A DNA stretch of 64,000 nt from Eurosta solidaginis (taxonomy: Eukaryota > Arthropoda > Insecta > Diptera > Tephritidae): NCBI RefSeq assembly GCF_040869045.1, contig NC_090319.1, forward strand, positions 346,746,302 through 346,810,301. Direction: 5' to 3'. This document shows positions 52,961-64,000 of the stretch, in pieces. The notes under the pieces are model-generated. The model was not told where the DNA came from and ran no database searches. It saw only the letters and a list, made by a program, of their open reading frames with translations. Position 1 is the stretch's first letter; each line of letters begins with the position of its first letter. Both the position numbers and the translations under genes were made by a program.

Positions 52961-54589
52961 TAAATTTTGAGAATCGTCCTATCTCGACTTAAGCGATTAT
53001 GATATGTGACAACAGAAGTATCTCGAAATATTTTGCTTGTTTTTTGTAGTTTCTATATATTTGAGAGACATTTACCGAAATATTAAGCTAGATAACTTAT
53101 CCAATAGACAGAAAACTGCACAATCTTATGTGTCTGGTTTCTAATTGGATATTGTGCTGAACATACCTAAATTAATCAGAGTTTTAGTTTAACTCTAGTT
53201 TCATCTATAACTGGAGAAATGTGCTTTAGATATACATATTTATATGTTCAGCTCTTCCAGGCAATTTCAAAGATGATTGTCATTTACCGCTGACTTAATA
53301 CTGAAAACGCTGCGAAGTTTGTAGAATCATGACATTCGCGAAAGCTTAAAGCTGTCAGCACTTTTAACAAATCTTGACATTCAGCACAGTTGGAAAACAT
53401 TTTTGCGAATACCAGTCACTTGAAAATTAGTAGTAAATGTTTAGTCAACCATATTTGCTAGCTTATAAACATAATGATGACAAGCAATCTCTTCTACATG
53501 TACAATCGTTCCTCGTAGACAAGCTGGTATCAAAAGTTTGGTAAGAACTTTTTCTTATCGCTGAGCTAAAAAGTTAAGAAAAAAACTTGTTAACATTAAA
53601 TTCTGTCAATTAATAATACTTCGTTTTGGGTAAAAACTTTCTCAATCAACGCCTAGAAAAAGGCATAACGTAACCATTTTTAAATTTAAAATTTTAATAC
53701 CAAAAGTTTTGGTTCGAGAGCTTTAAATCTAAAAGAGCCTTAGCTTCTATCTTACACAAACGTTCATGCGTCAATACGGGCTTACGTGCATTTAGCAGAT
53801 TTTTATGCCCCTATTACCGTTTACAACTTAACTCTGGTTGGGTTGAAATTTCGCAATTTGGTATTACAGATTACAACTCAACCTGTCAAAAAAAAAAAAA
53901 TGTCGGTTGAGTTGTCTAGTCTGACAACTTTTTGTGGCATTACCGTTTACAACCTTGTGTTAGTGAAGTTGTCAAAGACGTCAGAATCTTACAACTGATT
54001 ACTAGCAGTTGTCTCATACAATTTTGCAGTTGTTTTGAAAAAAAATGTAACGTTTTACAAGACGGTTCACCACCTAATTTTTAACAAAAATTTTCAAAGT
54101 TGGTATCAAAAGACACGTTTCGACATACGTTTTTAGAATATGAAAGTAAAAATTTTAAATTTCATTTCTGTCATATGATTTCTTTTAAAATTTTCATGTG
54201 GTTGTTGTATTTTGCCAGATTTTTTTGTACACACCAATGCAGAAAGGTGTTAGACCCAACCAGGGTTATTTTTACAAATCGCGGTCAAAGGCCGCCAACG
54301 CATAAAGATGTTCTGTGTAAAAAAAACTGTGGAACGGGCCTCATATTTCGGACCCTCTCGGGGCCATTTTGTAGGTTTTTGTAAATATTTTTCGACAGAA
54401 ATAAAATTTTTCATTTCCGCTTTCGAATCCTAAAAACGGAGATCGAAACACGATCGATTTCAACCGACTGTTCAGGTAAGAGGATTTTCATCATTTTCGT
54501 CGAAATCGATTTTTATTATAATTATGTCCGATCTTGACGATTTTTTCAGACAACTATCTATGCCCAATACGTAAGCTTGTGATAAAATT
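52961..54589. other. No gene; a short direct repeat
   Basis: ATTACCGTTTACAAC occurs at 53814 and 53940, and GTTGAGTTGT/ACAACTCAAC motifs surround it, suggesting a small decayed repeat. Otherwise unassigned. Confidence 0.35.
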
Positions 54590-55230
54590 TGATGTTGCTA
54601 GCTGTTATAATAAGGCAGAAATGGGGCAGAAATGGCGAAAACCCTCTTATTGAACAATCAATTGTATGGGAGGTATATGCTATAGTGGTCCGATCCGGTC
54701 GATTCCGACATATGTCAAATCCCCCATCAAAATATGCCTGCTTACCAAATTTCATCAAGATATCTCAAAAATTGAGGGACTAGTTTGCGTTCAAATAAAC
54801 GGACAGACGGAAATGGCTAAATCAACTCAGCTCGTCCCTGATCATTTTGGTATACGTATTGGTGGGTCTAACGGACACATATACATACAAAATGATTTGG
54901 AGCCTTGAAAATGAAAAAAATCTATTTCGACCAAAACAAGTCCCAAAACCAAAAAAAAAAAAAAATGTTTTTTAAAACTGTTAATGTAAACGTTTTTATC
55001 GCATAATTTTAAGTAGGATAGGAACTATGAGAAAAATTCGTTTTCATCGGCAACACTTTTGCCGTTTCTGAAGAAACCCTTAAAAAAATGGCGAAAAAAT
55101 TATTTTTTTTACCAAACCACTCCTCAAAACCCAAAAAATATTTTTTTTTCCAAAAAACTGTTATCGCCAAAGTTTTTAGCGGACAATTTTGAGTTGGACA
55201 GGGTATACATGAAAATTTTTTAAGTAGGTC
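54590..55230. repeat. Decayed dispersed repeats
   Basis: About 54660-54900 carries TGGGAGGTATATGCTATAGT, ACCAAATTTCATCAAGATAT and AAACGGACAGACGGAAATGG, a set I recognise as part of a dispersed dipteran repeat. About 54900-55200 resembles arms of the fold-back element at 20598-21012 (CAAAACCCAAAAAATATTTT, ATCGCCAAAGTTTTTA). Family names are unknown to me. Confidence 0.5.
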
Positions 55231-55330
55231 ATGAAAAACCTTTAAAATCAAAGAAACAAAAGTCAAAAAATGTAGAGATAATTAAACATGAAAATAGTAA
55301 GATATGAATGAAAGGAAAAACAGATTTATG

Positions 55331-55610
55331 GTCGTTGTTGTTGTAGCAACAAAGACACTCCCCGAAGGTTTTCTTAATCTGTAATCCGCCAGCCCCTAGT
55401 TCCACCAGGAACTTGTCGGATGCTAAAGAAACAGGATTCGCCACGGGTAGGTGAGGCTACAAAGTGGGTTGTGGAAACTATAAGTCGCGCTGGCATCTCC
55501 TTGAAAGCGTTGCGCTGCACAATCCCTCCAATCAATTGGGTATTTTAGTCGCCTTTTACGACAGGCATACCTGTCGAGGGTTTATTCTAAGCTCCCTTAC
55601 TCGTCGGGGT
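55331..55610 (+). mobile_element. Poly(A) retroposon family copy, internally deleted
   Basis: It begins GTCGTTGTTGTTGTAGCAAC, then CACTCCCCGAAGG, matching the 5' start of the 42243-42683 element. It then skips to CCCCTAGTTCCACCAGGAAC and follows the family through GATTCGCCACGGGTAGGTG to CGACAGGCATACCTGTCGAGG. The central tRNA-like part and the tail are absent. Confidence 0.8.
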
Positions 55611-55789
55611 ACAGATGGATAGTCGTTTGAACAATTGGAGCTCTGGGTATAACTGAAACTGGTAAAATTTCCTTGCAATTATAATGAAAAAAAAAAAATC
55701 AAATCAGCTCATTCATGAAATATGACCTAACATCACCTGCACTTGAGATGTCCTATTTATTTTCCATCTCCTGAATCCTGAATTCAGAC

Positions 55790-56200
55790 CCTTGGTAAGC
55801 GAAGTTAAAAGGTACACCTGGTATCACAACATATCGAGTAAGGGAGACAAAGAAAAATACCCAGAATTCGCAGAAGAGGAACGCTCTCTCTCTCCCTCTC
55901 TCCCTAGGGAAACGCGCGTCACTCTAGCTTGGCTTCGACTTTGGTACCGTAACAGGTTAACCTCTTATCTATTCAGAATCAACCCCTACATACAAAATGC
56001 ATGTCCTGCTTGCAATGTGTCCCCAGATGACAACATCTCTCCAATTGCAATGTGGAACCAACGCCTCTATCACCCCTCTCACTATGGTCCACCCCTGTTG
56101 AAACTGCAAGTTTCCATGGACTCCCGTTAGAGGATATTGATGACAACTTGTGATTGATCGCGCCTTTTGGATGGAGCGAAGCACTACTACAACATCAGCA
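55790..56200 (+). pseudogene. C-terminal fragment of a jockey-like non-LTR polyprotein
   Basis: The frame contains SLPRETRVTLAWLRLWYRNR, then LFRINPYIQNACPACNVSPDDN. I recognise the CxxC pattern and LPRETRVTLAQLRSG-like context from the C-terminus of non-LTR elements annotated as jockey-type. After a frameshift it continues GLPLEDIDDNL and stops near 56145. The 5' portion is missing. Confidence 0.72.
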
Positions 56201-56369
56201 AAAGTTAGGGAGAGAGTAAAGTGTACATAGACGGAAAATTAGTACTTTGAAAAAGTGGGAATTGAAGAAGTAAATTAACAATCACATTGCGCTTGAAACT
56301 CGAGTTAAGAGGTGAAACGGTGTGTTACCAGTTTAATATCGAAGACTCAACAGTTTATTGGTGAGGAGA

Positions 56370-56960
56370 AGATGAGTTATCGAAATGTTATCAACTTTCT
56401 ATAGATAGCAAATTCTATCAGTGTTATCAGCTTTTTATCGAAAAATATCCATATATTATCAAAAATATTTCCATTATTTATCGAAAAATTATCGATATTC
56501 TATCAGTCAATTATCATGCCCATAAGTTATCGATTATTAATAAAAAAGTTATCGATTTGTTATCAAGAAGTTATCAATTTACTATCGACGAGCTAGTGGT
56601 TTGATATCGGTTGCTTATGGCTTTGTTATCAAAAAGTTATAGATTTCTTTTTGTTATCGGCTTGTAATAGATATGTTATTGGCGACTTATTAGCGACTAA
56701 TTGGTTTGTTATGAAAAAGATACCGATAAATCTTCAGTGTAAAATCGATGACAAATATGTAACCTGTAACCCGTATATAGCAAGCTGACACGAAACCAAT
56801 AAGAAGCCGATGACGGCAATAATAAACGTATAACTTTAGGATAATTTTGCTTTAGACAGTAACCGGATAGTAAAACAATAACTTATGGGCCGAAAAGAAG
56901 CCGACGAATCTCTTCTCAAATCCCCGTTCCGAAATCATTTGTTATGGTAAAGTAACCTAT
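56370..56960. repeat. TATCGAT-rich degenerate array
   Basis: It opens with many TTATCGATT words, switches near AATCTTCAGTGTAAAATCGA (56730) and ends in GAAGCCGACGAATCTCTTCTC. This is the same module structure as at 19110-20180. Confidence 0.68.
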
Positions 56961-57000
56961 GCTGTGGTCTCACTCCAATCCCTACGCAAGCTTTAGTTAA

Positions 57001-57013
57001 TTTAGAAACAGTA
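57001..57013. repeat. Left target-site duplication of the LOA relative
   Basis: TTTAGAAACAGTA occurs here and identically at 60394-60406. Confidence 0.93.
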
Positions 57014-57125
57014 GGTAGGTAGATAGGTGAAATGAGCGCGACCCTGGTCGCCCAAGTAGCTATTTGAAGCCGTTTTGATGCCATGTAACTCGCCTAAATA
57101 CCTACGGAATGTTACGGTCAATGTA

Positions 57126-60021
57126 TTACAACCAGCCAGATTTGTTGGTAAAATTAAGAATATCCGGGATTGCTATCACATATATCCCTCTGAAGTCTTC
57201 TAGAAACGGGGTTCCAAGGACCCTGAGCCGGGCACTAGCTAGAGCCGGGCATTTACACATAAAGTGTTTTACTGTCTCCCTGGCATTTGGATCTTTGCAG
57301 CTTCTGCAGTATTCGTTATACGGAATGCCCATCTTTTCCACATGCGTACCTACTACCCAATGACCGGTGCAGACTGCTATCAGTTTGCGTGTGTTAGCCC
57401 TTGATTTGTTCAGAAGACTTCTCGTCCTCTTTCCATCATAGTTTGGCCAAATGGATTTTTTGATATTGCACAGGTGGTGATGTTATTCCACTTTGTTTGT
57501 GCTTTCTTCAAGTAGAAGCTTTGGAAATTCCCCTTGGCTACTGCTAAGGGTATGCCTATTTCGACACTGGTTATTTCCTCGTTCATCTCCGATGAGCCCC
57601 TGCATGCTAGCTCGTCGGCTTTCTCGTTACCCTCAATCCCCCTTTGACCCGGGACCCAGATAACGCGTAGTTCTAGATTGGTGGATAACTGGGATATGAG
57701 TCGCTTACAAGCCCACACTAATTTTGAGTTAATGTGTGGCGAGGAAAGCGCTTTTATTGCTGTTTGGCTATCCGACAGGATGTAAACTTTACCAGTTACA
57801 TTCAAGCCCTGCAGTGATTTGCAGGCTTCCCAAATCGCGAGAATGTCTGCTCGAAACACGCTGCAGTGCGATGGGAGTCTGAATGATGCAGACAAATCTA
57901 GGGACTCAGAGAAGACTCCGGCCGCCACTCCCGATTCCATCTTGAAGCCGTCAGTGTGGATTTGGATGTCGTCCCTTATGCCCGGGTTTTTCTTCCACTT
58001 GTTCCTGCTTGGAATGGCGGTATTACAACCGTACTCAAACTTGAGTTTGCGAGGGTAGTAATCTGTCTCGGTACTACATGTACCACCCGGAAGTTTATTT
58101 AGGATACTACTATGCCCTTGCTGAGTATCCTCCCAACACCCAGACTCCCTGAGTCTCAGTGCGGTTTGGGACGATGTACAAAGTATATGCAAGCGGAAGC
58201 AGGTGCAAAATGGGGTCTAAAGCTGCTGTGGGGCAAGTGCGTCCGGCCCCTATGGCAGCAACGCACGCAGTGCGCTGGACTTTTTGCAGGCTGGTGAAAT
58301 TGTAGCTCTTACTTACAGATTCCCACCAGACTATGGAACCATAGGTAAGCACCGGTCGCACCACCGCCTCGTACATCCAAAGTACCATGCTTGCCTTGAG
58401 TCCCCATTTGTTACCAAACATTGATTTGCAGGCATAGAAGGCGATGCAGGCCTTCCGTACCCGCTCTTCGATGCATACTTTGCAATTCAACTTGCAGTCA
58501 ATTGTTAGTACCAGATACTTGGTACTTGATGACAGAGTTAATTGTTGGCCTTTTAAGAATGGTAGTCTGAAGGCAGGTGGCTTGTACTTTCTCGTGAAGA
58601 GAAACAGGTTCCTAGGATTTCATTTATGGTGATCAACCAAAGCAGAGGTGAAAGCACCCCACCCTGTGGTGTGCCTCTGCATTCCTGCTTGCCAACACTA
58701 GCTCCGCTTAGCTCTGCTTTTTTTTCGCGGTTACGAAGCAGGGTTGAAATCCAAAGCCGTAGTTGGTCTTCAACTGCTGCCCTACCGAGGGCAGCCTCAA
58801 TCGCTTCTGCTCTTATATTGTTAAACGCGCCTTCCACATCAACAAACGCAGCCAGAGGGAACTGCTTGTGACGAAGGGACTTCTCCACCGTTCGAGCTAC
58901 CTCATGTAGCGCGGTTTCTGTGGATTTCCCTCTCAGGAACGCGTGCTGTACCGTGGAAAATGGAGCCTCGCCTAGAAGCTCCCGTATATGTATATCTAGT
59001 AGCCTTTCGAACAAAGGACGTGAGACTTGTTGGCCGAAAGTCTTTGGCTATTTCATGCCCCTTCTACCGGCCTTAGGGATGAAAATCACCCTTGTTTTCG
59101 TCCACGAGACCGGAATGTGACGAATGCATGCCTCGAAGATCTCCTTTAGTTCCTTAACCAAAGATTTCTGAGTGTTCTGCAGCATAATAGGTAGAATACC
59201 ATCCACGCCCGGTGATTTATATGGAGAGAAGCTATCTTTTGCCCAGGCAATTTTCTGCTCCGCTAAAAGGGTGTTTATGAGGCCAACAGGTACTTCCTGA
59301 TGTGCCGTCTTTGTATCGCGTACTACCTCACCGATCCATCCGGGAAGTGAGCATCTACAAGGATGTTTAGAGTCTCAGCCGCTGATCCTGCCCATGTTCC
59401 ATCGGCGCGCTTGACAAATGTCTTGTTTGAATGACTCTTGGCAAGAATCTTTCCCAGCCTAGCTGAGTCTTTCGTGGACTCAATCGACTCCTTCTTGATT
59501 GTTCGTGCTACCTCTGGAGGAGCGGGTCGATCGTGGGCCATATAATCCGAGACGAACGTCATGCTTCGGCCGCTCCTTGACTCGACCTTGACCACAGCAA
59601 CGTCTCAACTACTGAAATTAGGTAAAAAGAAAGCATTAATAGTATTCCTAACGAGGATACAAACCCTCGGTTTACCTTCTCCATGTGTGTAAAAGAGGTT
59701 ATAGTTTCGGCCCATAACCTGTGACTGCCAGACCCATAGTTCCTGCACTAGGCAGACATCAATGTCCTCCTCCCTGAGGAGGACCAGCAGGTTATCCGAG
59801 GCAACTTTTGAGTGTTGCAGGTTAATTTGAGCCACCCTGAGGATTGGGTTGAGACTCGCCTGCTCGCCTTCCGAAGATTGACGACCCATCCTCACCCAGC
59901 TCCGCCACGTTGAGCTCCCCCAGTAGTTTGTTGGCGTCGCCAGAAGATCGTCTTCAGAGAGCCTTCCCAGAACGCTCCCTTTCTCCACCTCCTTTGTATT
60001 ATTTGTATTTATATTGGGCAT
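57126..60021 (-). pseudogene. Remnant ORF1/ORF2 of the LOA relative
   Basis: In order on the minus strand: 60021-59605 starts MPNINTNNTKEVEKG (ORF1-like start, cf. MMNTNTNK in the intact element) and runs without a stop into the endonuclease start VAQINLQHSKVASDN and VQELWVWQS; the catalytic core is then missing. 59595-59323 is the EN-RT linker. RT follows through SPYKSPGVDGILP, ERLLDIHIRELLGEA, FVDVEGAFNN and TPQGGVLSPLLW (to 58553), then breaks before YADD. The thumb (58490-58110) contains RTCPTAALDPIL. RNase H (58192-57410) has IHTDGFKME, YILSDSQTAIKAL and VIWVPGQRGIEGNEKAD. The C-terminal zinc motif CRSCKDPNARETVKHFMCKC lies at 57341-57126. Non-functional. Confidence 0.88.
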
Positions 60022-60356
60022 TCAGTTCCCACGAGTTTGCATGGAATGGTTAGTCAGCCCCCGGCAGAGCCAACATTCCGGGGGTAAGGCACTTATACAA
60101 CCGACCTTGCTCGAGCATCGGAGGGGACCGTGATCTGCCTTTCAATATACACCCGCTGACCACACAGCCATCGGCACGGGTATCTCAACACCTTGGCTTG
60201 GGTGTTGTTGGTGCGGAAATCCTCACATCTCCTGCAGCGACAAGTGATGCGTTCTTCTGAACACGCCATCGAAGCTGTAGAGCATATGGGGCTTTCATCT
60301 TAGTTCGTCTCGTGTTGGGACCCCTCCGCAGAGGAGATTCCAACACGATACTTAAG

Positions 60357-60393
60357 CCCCTTCTCCACGACAAGGCGACCAACATTGAAGGGG
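60357..60393 (-). ncRNA. Candidate 5'-terminal ribozyme core of the LOA relative
   Basis: Starting exactly at the element's first nucleotide, CCCCTTC (60393-60387) pairs with GAAGGGG (60363-60357) over a 23-nt loop containing CCTTGTCGTGG. Compared with 7966-8002 the helix shows one covarying pair (G-C versus T-A at pair 6). The sequence after it begins CTTA in both elements. Further down a strong hairpin TCGTGTTGG / CCAACACGA could serve as P4. The fold is proposed, not demonstrated. Confidence 0.45.
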
Positions 60394-60406
60394 TTTAGAA
60401 ACAGTA
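60394..60406. repeat. Right target-site duplication of the LOA relative
   Basis: Perfect copy of 57001-57013. Confidence 0.93.
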
Positions 60407-61692
60407 CTTTTCTAGACTGTCTGTGTGAGGCATGTAATGGGTTGCTCATCTGCGCTATATATCCATCTTCACCTCCGCATCTAGTTTCCAATCCCATATG
60501 CATTTGCACCTCTGCTTCCATTGAGTGCAAGTTTTTTCTTTCAATATTCCCATCCACCAATATCGTAGTATTATTCTTTGCCACTATCTTCTCCCCCATT
60601 TTCAACTTAACCTTTCTTTTACGTTGTTATACATCGCTTTATATATTTCATAATATATAGCCTCCATTCCCTCAGTCTCTCTGGAACTCTACCTACATAC
60701 TCACCACATTTTCAGCAAAAAGATCTTTAATATGATAAAAAGATATTATATGAAAACATTTTAGGTAAATCGGTCAGCTAAATTGATAATGTTGGAAAAC
60801 ACTTTATTCCTTGACCCATTCCACTCAGATACTAGTATTTTCAGATACCTTTCTCGACTGATGAGACGGTTATATTTGGTGGGCAGAAACTTGCCACTGC
60901 ATTTACATATACATACGCAACTAAAAATATATATTTGGTATAGTATTCAGCCATTCTAACTACTTGGCAAGCACTAAATTTGTGAAAATATATGGATGAT
61001 CTTGTTAACAGACATAGGAGGGTGGGGGGGGGGGGGGGGGGGGGGTGGTCTCAGACTAAATTGCAGTAAAAAGCAGTAATAAAGGAAAGGATCCAACTAG
61101 CATTACATGGCTGCCATAAAGCTTAATGACAGTCATTTGAAATGGTCATAAATGGCGCTGAGTGGAAATGTTGATGGGTACATATCCGCTTTACGCTACC
61201 ATTGCTTCTCATAGTCTAGATATGTCCAAATTGCAAGCATGTGTGTAAAATACGATTGCCTATAAACATCAGTTGTTATTACTCGCCAGTGGCTCGAACC
61301 GTTTCTGCTTCCAATGCATAGCTTGTTGGTAAAAGCATTATCAGTAATCTGGTTGTACAGTTTTCGTTTGTTAAACGATTTATGAGCGACAACAATGATG
61401 CTAAAGTTAGTTGACAATTTTCCGAACAATAACAAGACCAAATTCATAGTAACAGTTAGTGAAAGAGTCACTCTAAGGCCCGTCATGAATCTATTATTGT
61501 GATGCTATTTTATTCGTATTTGGCTCTCCTGTATGATAAAGTGAGAGATTGGCTTTAATTCAATGCAAATAAAGTTAAAGCTGCATATACTGCTACAAAT
61601 ATGAGTGTAAATATACTCATATTTTTCAAACGAGGCTCCAGCCGCTCCAAAATTTATACAGAAAGAGGATCAGCATGGCCGAAGTGGTCAGG
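60407..61692. other. No gene recognised; contains a poly(G) run
   Basis: AT-rich sequence interrupted by a G homopolymer at 61024-61045. No recognisable protein in either strand. Confidence 0.4.
61024..61045. repeat. Homopolymer of 22 G
   Basis: An uninterrupted G run preceded by GGAGGGT and followed by TGGTC. It stands out in AT-rich surroundings. It could form a quadruplex or mark a sequencing or assembly problem. Confidence 0.85.
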
Positions 61693-62300
61693 TTAGGTTA
61701 GGTTGAACTGGCCGGTCAATAAAGGCATCACACAGACTGAATATGTTCATAGTGTTACCAGAATTTGTTTGACTACCAATCACGTGCCAGGACATATGTT
61801 ATAGAATAACTCCGTCCTCTTGGCAAATATTAGCAGTTTTCTTATTGCTGCCTCGAGATCTGGCAACTCTGCGGTGTCTAATATCTGCAGCCTTGACCTG
61901 GCGAGCGCAAGACATGAACACAGAATGTGCTCAAGCGTTTCTTCCTGCAGCTCACACTTCCTCCACTTGCTGTTACTGACAAGGCCTAACTTATAAGCAT
62001 TTGACGCCAGAAGGCATTTTTCAGTTAGTATGCGTATCGTGAGCCTTAAGTCTTCTTTCTTCAGAGATATGAGCCATTTTGTCAGTCTAATATCGTACGC
62101 TTTGCATATGATCTTAGAAATTTTGCAGCCCCGCGCTTTTGTCCACGCCTTTCCTGCTTGATGGATCATATGCAACTCCTGTCTCCTTTTGATTTCTCCC
62201 AAACGGATTCGGATGTTTATCGTCGACTCAGCGAGTGTTGCACCCTCCTTTGCCAAATCATCGGCCTTTTCGTTACCTTCTATCCCTTTATGAGTGTTTT
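61693..62300 (-). pseudogene. 3' end of a non-LTR element with GGTTAG-type tail
   Basis: The minus strand encodes HKGIEGNEKADDLAKEGATL, IRIRLGEIKRRQELHMIHQA, KARGCKISKIICKAYDIRL and a zinc motif KCELQEETLEHILCSC, matching the family at 10211-11395 (IRLGEIKRMREVHKIGQAGK). It stops near 61780, followed by a 3' UTR and an AACCTAACCTAACC tail (plus strand GGTTAGGTTAGGTT at 61693). It is 5'-truncated just after the RNase H WVPGH motif, and the frame is otherwise open, so it is a typical truncated insertion. No clear target duplication was found. Confidence 0.85.
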
Positions 62301-62624
62301 TTATTTTATATAGATTTTTATGTCGCGGTTTTCCAAAGTCAACGCACAAATTGGATTTGCTGTCAGAGGGTTTAGTTAACGAGTTCAATTTGAAAATGCT
62401 GAACTGAAGTGATGATATACAAATCATGGTAACAGAAAAACCTGTCTTCAGTTTATATTTTAAACTGCTTTGGTTTCAAATTAAAAACGGCTCAGTTTCA
62501 ATTTAAAACATCAAAGTTTAAGATTCAAAACAAACTAGAACTGTAATTTTAATAAGTTTGGTTATATGGTAGTCCAAAAAAGTTTTAAATTACACTCAAA
62601 TTTTAAGCCACGTGGTTATAGCCC
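62301..62624. other. No gene recognised
   Basis: Short AT-rich spacer with repeated GTTTCAATTTAAAAC-like words. Confidence 0.4.
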
Positions 62625-63080
62625 CGTTATCGTCTTCTTATTGCTTTCTTATTAGCTTGCGATTCACGGGAAGGAGATGTGCTATCGATTTTATATTGAA
62701 ATTTTATCGGTATCTCTTTTAAAATAAACCTAAGAGTCGGCGATGACAGATCGATAACACCCCGATAAAAAATTACTAACACTTTGAATCGATATGTTCT
62801 TGAAATCGATTTCGAAAACAAATCGATAACACGCCAATAGGAAGTCAATATTTTTTCGATTGAAAATCATAAACTTTTTGATAAGATATTGATACTTTTT
62901 TATAAAAAATCGATAACTTTTCCATAGTAAATCGATAACATATCGATATCGTTAACTCCTCGACAGAAAATCGATACATTTTCGATAACAACTTTATTAA
63001 TTTAAGACAAAAAATCGATAACACGCTGATAGCAAAACGATAATTTTTCTGTAAGAAATCGATATTTTTTTTGATAAAAT
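62625..63080. repeat. TATCGAT-rich degenerate array
   Basis: Many CGATAAC and ATCGATA words (AAATCGATAACTTTTC, AAATCGATAACACGC). It begins with opposite-strand TTATCGTCTTCTTATTG, so it has the same strand switch as the arrays at 19110 and 56370. Confidence 0.68.
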
Positions 63081-63082
63081 AT

Positions 63083-63460
63083 TGTAACACATCTTAGGAA
63101 ACTCATGATTATTCTGCACCTTTTGTTATCGTTCGAATCGCGGAACTGTCTAATAAATAACTCAAATTATCAGTTGAGCACAATGTTCTTTATTTTCAAC
63201 ACTACTATGGTAGTAGTTACAACGTTTTAAAATCAAAGTGATTGATTATGGCTTAGCTTAGGCTGGTTTCATACTCCCAGTTGTCTCGTTCGTCTGTTCT
63301 CCCAGGATCTAGACTTTTCACAAACAGCCTTCTCAAATAGTTGCTTATTCGTTTCTCCTTTCTGTATCTCATATTGGATTTGAATATATATGTACATACA
63401 TGTATATCTGAGGTCTATATAAGATCATGCACTCTTAATTGCTGTGTACATCTCTGTTCC
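63083..63460 (-). repeat. Degenerate solo LTR of a gypsy relative
   Basis: TGTAACACATCTTAGG, then TCTAATAAATAACTCAAATT and ACAATGTTCTTTATTTTC, then TAGTAGTTACAACG, parallel the LTR at 46793 and more distantly those at 8051 and 33055. It is inserted between two TATCGAT-rich blocks. The right end is approximate. Confidence 0.6.
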
Positions 63461-63625
63461 GTCAATCTTTCGATAATTTGTTGATAACCTTTCGATAAAA
63501 TATCAGCAACTGTTTAAAAACAAATTGATAACTTTCGTGAAGAAAGCGATAACTTTTTGATAACATGTTGTTAATTTTTCGATAAATAATCGATAACTTT
63601 TCGATTAAATATCTATATCTGTTTG
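63461..63625. repeat. Short TATCGAT-rich block
   Basis: ATCTTTCGATAATTTG, AAATAATCGATAACTTTTC and similar words continue the array interrupted by the LTR relic at 63083. Confidence 0.6.
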
Positions 63626-64000
63626 ATACCTTAATCCTGCGTACCTTGAGAATAGACGCCTACCCATCAAAAAGTTGAAATCGTCTTTTGGGTCAGTATT
63701 ATATACCTGTTCTGTTTATTAAATAATTCTGCGGCTTTACTGAAAAGTAAGGGTTCGGATTTGATAAGAATTATCAAATCAAAACGTAATCGCGAGAATT
63801 CAAAATACATTGAAGTATATCATTGTCGCTGTGGCATAAAAAAGAGTCAGGTACACTTTCCTAACTTAAGTCCTGTCATGTGACAGGAAAGATTAATAGA
63901 AATGGATGAAATATAATGCAGTTTAGCTCAATATATTTCGATCAGCTACTATTTTCATTAGCTTTCGAGCAATGTCTGGATCACAAATCCACTAGCTTTT
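63626..64000. other. No gene recognised
   Basis: Nothing identifiable to the window end. Confidence 0.4.

Larger units (their letters stand above)
57014..60393 (-). mobile_element. Internally deleted LOA-type retrotransposon
   Basis: A 3380-bp minus-strand element between perfect 13-bp duplications. The 3' end is a TACC repeat (57014-57030 region). The 5' end is CCCCTTC at 60393, the first strand of a 7-bp helix. Compared with 1855-8004 it has lost most of ORF1, the core of the endonuclease and part of the RT thumb, yet keeps both termini. Several frameshifts and stops are present. It is a different, older LOA-like family. Confidence 0.9.

Noticed and set aside
55792..56130. Independent host gene with CxxC motif
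   Set aside because: The LPRETRVTLAxLR context identifies it as the end of a non-LTR polyprotein with a frameshift.

Overview
This window looks like nuclear DNA of a higher fly. It is AT-rich, has an intron-containing gene start, and carries dipteran transposon families: DINE-1-like repeats, LOA-clade and Ty3/gypsy elements, hAT and Helitron relics. Several repeats resemble what I remember from tephritid fruit flies (Bactrocera, Ceratitis, Zeugodacus); that placement is inference. No prokaryotic feature was seen.

The only convincing host coding sequence is the first coding exon (1159-1515, + strand) of a SAM-domain protein like vertebrate SAMD5. It ends at a consensus splice donor. No second exon was recognised, so much of the window may be its first intron or the intergenic space beyond it. 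The other host-like sequence is a pair of broken, head-to-head trypsin-like protease fragments (28588-29583).

The rest is layered mobile DNA. Left part: an apparently full-length LOA-type non-LTR retrotransposon (1855-8004, - strand, 12-bp target duplication, both ORFs open). Next to it lie a gutted gypsy relic (8051-10210) and a non-LTR fragment (10211-11395). From 11.8 to 28.6 kb there are two DINE-1-like repeats, a hAT element with 8-bp duplications (15434-16852), TATCGAT-rich arrays, a transposon with very long inverted termini that itself carries a SINE (21919-25180), a minisatellite and fold-back elements. From 29.7 to 32.5 kb two DINE-like copies face each other, one split by a Helitron.

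The centre holds a young Ty3/gypsy element (33055-39531, - strand). Its LTRs differ, by eye, only by one 3-bp indel. It has an intact SAP-domain Gag and an intact Pol, and sits inside the 3' end of a copia-type element. The right part carries a poly(A) retroposon with a 14-bp duplication (42243-42683), a second Helitron, a hAT MITE (45766-46496), further MITEs and LTR relics, and a shortened LOA relative (57014-60393, 13-bp duplication).

Most notable: the two LOA-type elements, although diverged, both begin with a 7-bp helix closing an exactly 23-nt loop, with base-pair covariation and a conserved CCUUGU(A/C)GUGG core. This suggests a self-cleaving ribozyme at the RNA 5' end. The intact LOA element also lacks an ATG for ORF2, and the gypsy element has a GTTAAAC-TAA junction that looks like a -1 frameshift site.
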